Source of the DNA: Lachnospiraceae bacterium
GTDB lineage: Bacteria; Bacillota; Clostridia; Lachnospirales; Lachnospiraceae
NCBI GenBank assembly: GCA_003484785.1
Contig: DNAD01000249.1
Coordinates: 1-6,394 of the forward strand
DNA: 6,394 nucleotides
Direction: 5' to 3'
Both the position numbers and the translations under genes were made by a program. Of the stretch, positions 5,988 to 6,394 are shown piece by piece (the stretch's first letter is position 1; every line of letters begins with the position of its first letter). The notes beneath the pieces are model-generated. The model was given only the letters and a program-made list of their open reading frames with translations. It made no database searches and was not told the origin of the DNA.

Positions 5988-5994
5988 TTTATAG

Positions 5995-6120
5995 TTTGTG
6001 GAGTCGGGGCCTGCCGAGGAGGTTATCCTAAACCCACAGGCTGATTATACGAAACGCCTTATCAATGATGTTCCGAAGATCTACGAGAAATGGGATCTGG
6101 ATACGGTGGCAAGGAAATAG
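5995..6120 (+). pseudogene. C-terminal remnant of an Opp/Dpp-type ABC transporter ATPase
   Basis: The frame ending at TAG 6118-6120 reads [36 protein letters not shown] and ends TVARK. The VE.G...EV..NP...YTK.L...VP pattern is the characteristic tail of oligopeptide-type ABC ATPases (OppD/OppF family), located just after their nucleotide-binding domain. Only 41 codons are present; an in-frame TAG stop lies at 5992-5994 and no upstream sequence in the window encodes the Walker or signature motifs. The codon before VESG lies 2 nt from the right-hand direct repeat of the inverted-repeat element, so the truncation coincides with the element's edge. No ribosome binding site precedes GTG 5998. It is probably a non-functional relic of a transporter operon that once preceded the GH3 gene. 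Confidence 0.7.
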
Positions 6121-6130
6121 AGAGGACGCA

Positions 6131-6150
6131 CGATTTGTTGACACAAATCG
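6131..6150 (+). promoter_or_regulatory. 20-bp perfect dyad before the GH3 gene
   Basis: CGATTTGT (6131-6138) pairs perfectly with ACAAATCG (6143-6150) around TGAC. It begins 10 nt after the ATPase-remnant stop and ends 20 nt before the GH3 ATG. There is no T-tract, so it is not a terminator. It could be an operator for a sugar-responsive repressor or an mRNA hairpin from processing between the former operon genes. Confidence 0.4.
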
Positions 6151-6170
6151 GCGCAGATAAGGAGAATGAT

Positions 6171-6394
6171 ATGGATATAAAGAAACTGGTTAGTGAGATG
6201 ACCCTTGAGGAAAAGGCGGGGATGTGTTCGGGAAAGGACTTCTGGCATCTCAAGGGAGTGGAGAGGCTGGGGATACCCGAGGTCATGGTAAGCGACGGAC
6301 CTCATGGCCTCAGAAAACAGGACAGCGAAGGAGACCACCTTGGGGTGAACGACTCCATAGTCGCGGTATGCTTTCCTGCGGCCTGCGCAGTAGC
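6171..6394 (+). CDS. Glycoside hydrolase family 3 beta-glucosidase-type enzyme (3' truncated by window)
   Basis: Predicted retaining exo-glycosidase releasing a terminal sugar from beta-glucosides or related oligosaccharides. Only the first 74 residues are visible of a usual ~700-900 aa. [12 protein letters not shown] (10-21), then the conserved [12 protein letters not shown] (39-50) and CFPAACA (67-73) are characteristic of the GH3 N-terminal TIM barrel; DGP-G-R helps form the sugar site. The nucleophile aspartate lies beyond the window, so activity cannot be judged. The start is set by AAGGAG (6159-6164) 6 nt before the ATG. There is no signal peptide, so it should act in the cytosol on imported oligosaccharides. 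It follows the ATPase remnant and probably relies on the promoter near 5848, an unseen one nearby, or read-through of the element. Confidence 0.93.
   Translation, partial: MDIKKLVSEMTLEEKAGMCSGKDFWHLKGVERLGIPEVMVSDGPHGLRKQDSEGDHLGVNDSIVAVCFPAACAV

Noticed and set aside
6023..6051. TTATCC-17-TATACG as a GH3 promoter
   Set aside because: It is a weak match in both boxes and lies inside the ATPase-derived coding sequence.

Overview
The window looks like a Gram-positive anaerobe of the Lachnospiraceae type (rumen or gut Clostridia). This is inferred from gene content and protein style, not from a marker gene: a binding-protein-dependent sugar ABC transporter, membrane-anchored c-di-GMP phosphodiesterases, a cytosolic GH3 glycosidase, GTG starts and GGAGG-type ribosome binding sites.

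Left part (1-1470, + strand): the 3' half of a MalF/UgpA-type sugar permease, then a complete MalG/UgpE-type permease, closed by a strong intrinsic terminator. A good promoter (TTGAAG, 17 bp, TATATT with extended TG) lies inside that terminator and probably drives the next operon. Centre (1574-4431, + strand): two membrane-bound c-di-GMP phosphodiesterases of different chemistry in tandem, a 7TM / degenerate GGDEF / intact EAL protein and a 3TM / HD-GYP protein. Both appear catalytically competent, so the operon is predicted to lower c-di-GMP. They converge, with 4 nt between stops, on a two-gene minus-strand unit (4436-5706): an unrecognised 149-aa protein followed, with a 25-nt overlap, by a 281-aa protein ending in an F5/8 type C (discoidin-like) domain and lacking a signal peptide.

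Right part (5707-6394): an AT-rich intergenic region with a 26-bp near-palindrome and a perfect extended -10 box (TGATATAAT). Directly downstream lies a 125-bp inverted-repeat element (5863-5987) whose symmetry fits a four-way junction: a 17/18-bp outer stem, two small side hairpins and a 24-bp perfect central hairpin. It is flanked by 7-bp direct repeats ATTTTAT, as a MITE-like insertion would be. Against its right edge is the last ~41 codons of an Opp/Dpp-type ABC ATPase gene whose 5' part is absent here, so this is a remnant. A GH3 beta-glucosidase-type gene then starts at 6171 and runs off the window.

The transporter and the GH3 enzyme both suggest plant-glycan oligosaccharide use. The signalling genes between them appear to be separate transcription units. 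The most unusual object is the junction-forming element with its promoter and the gene fragment cut at its edge.
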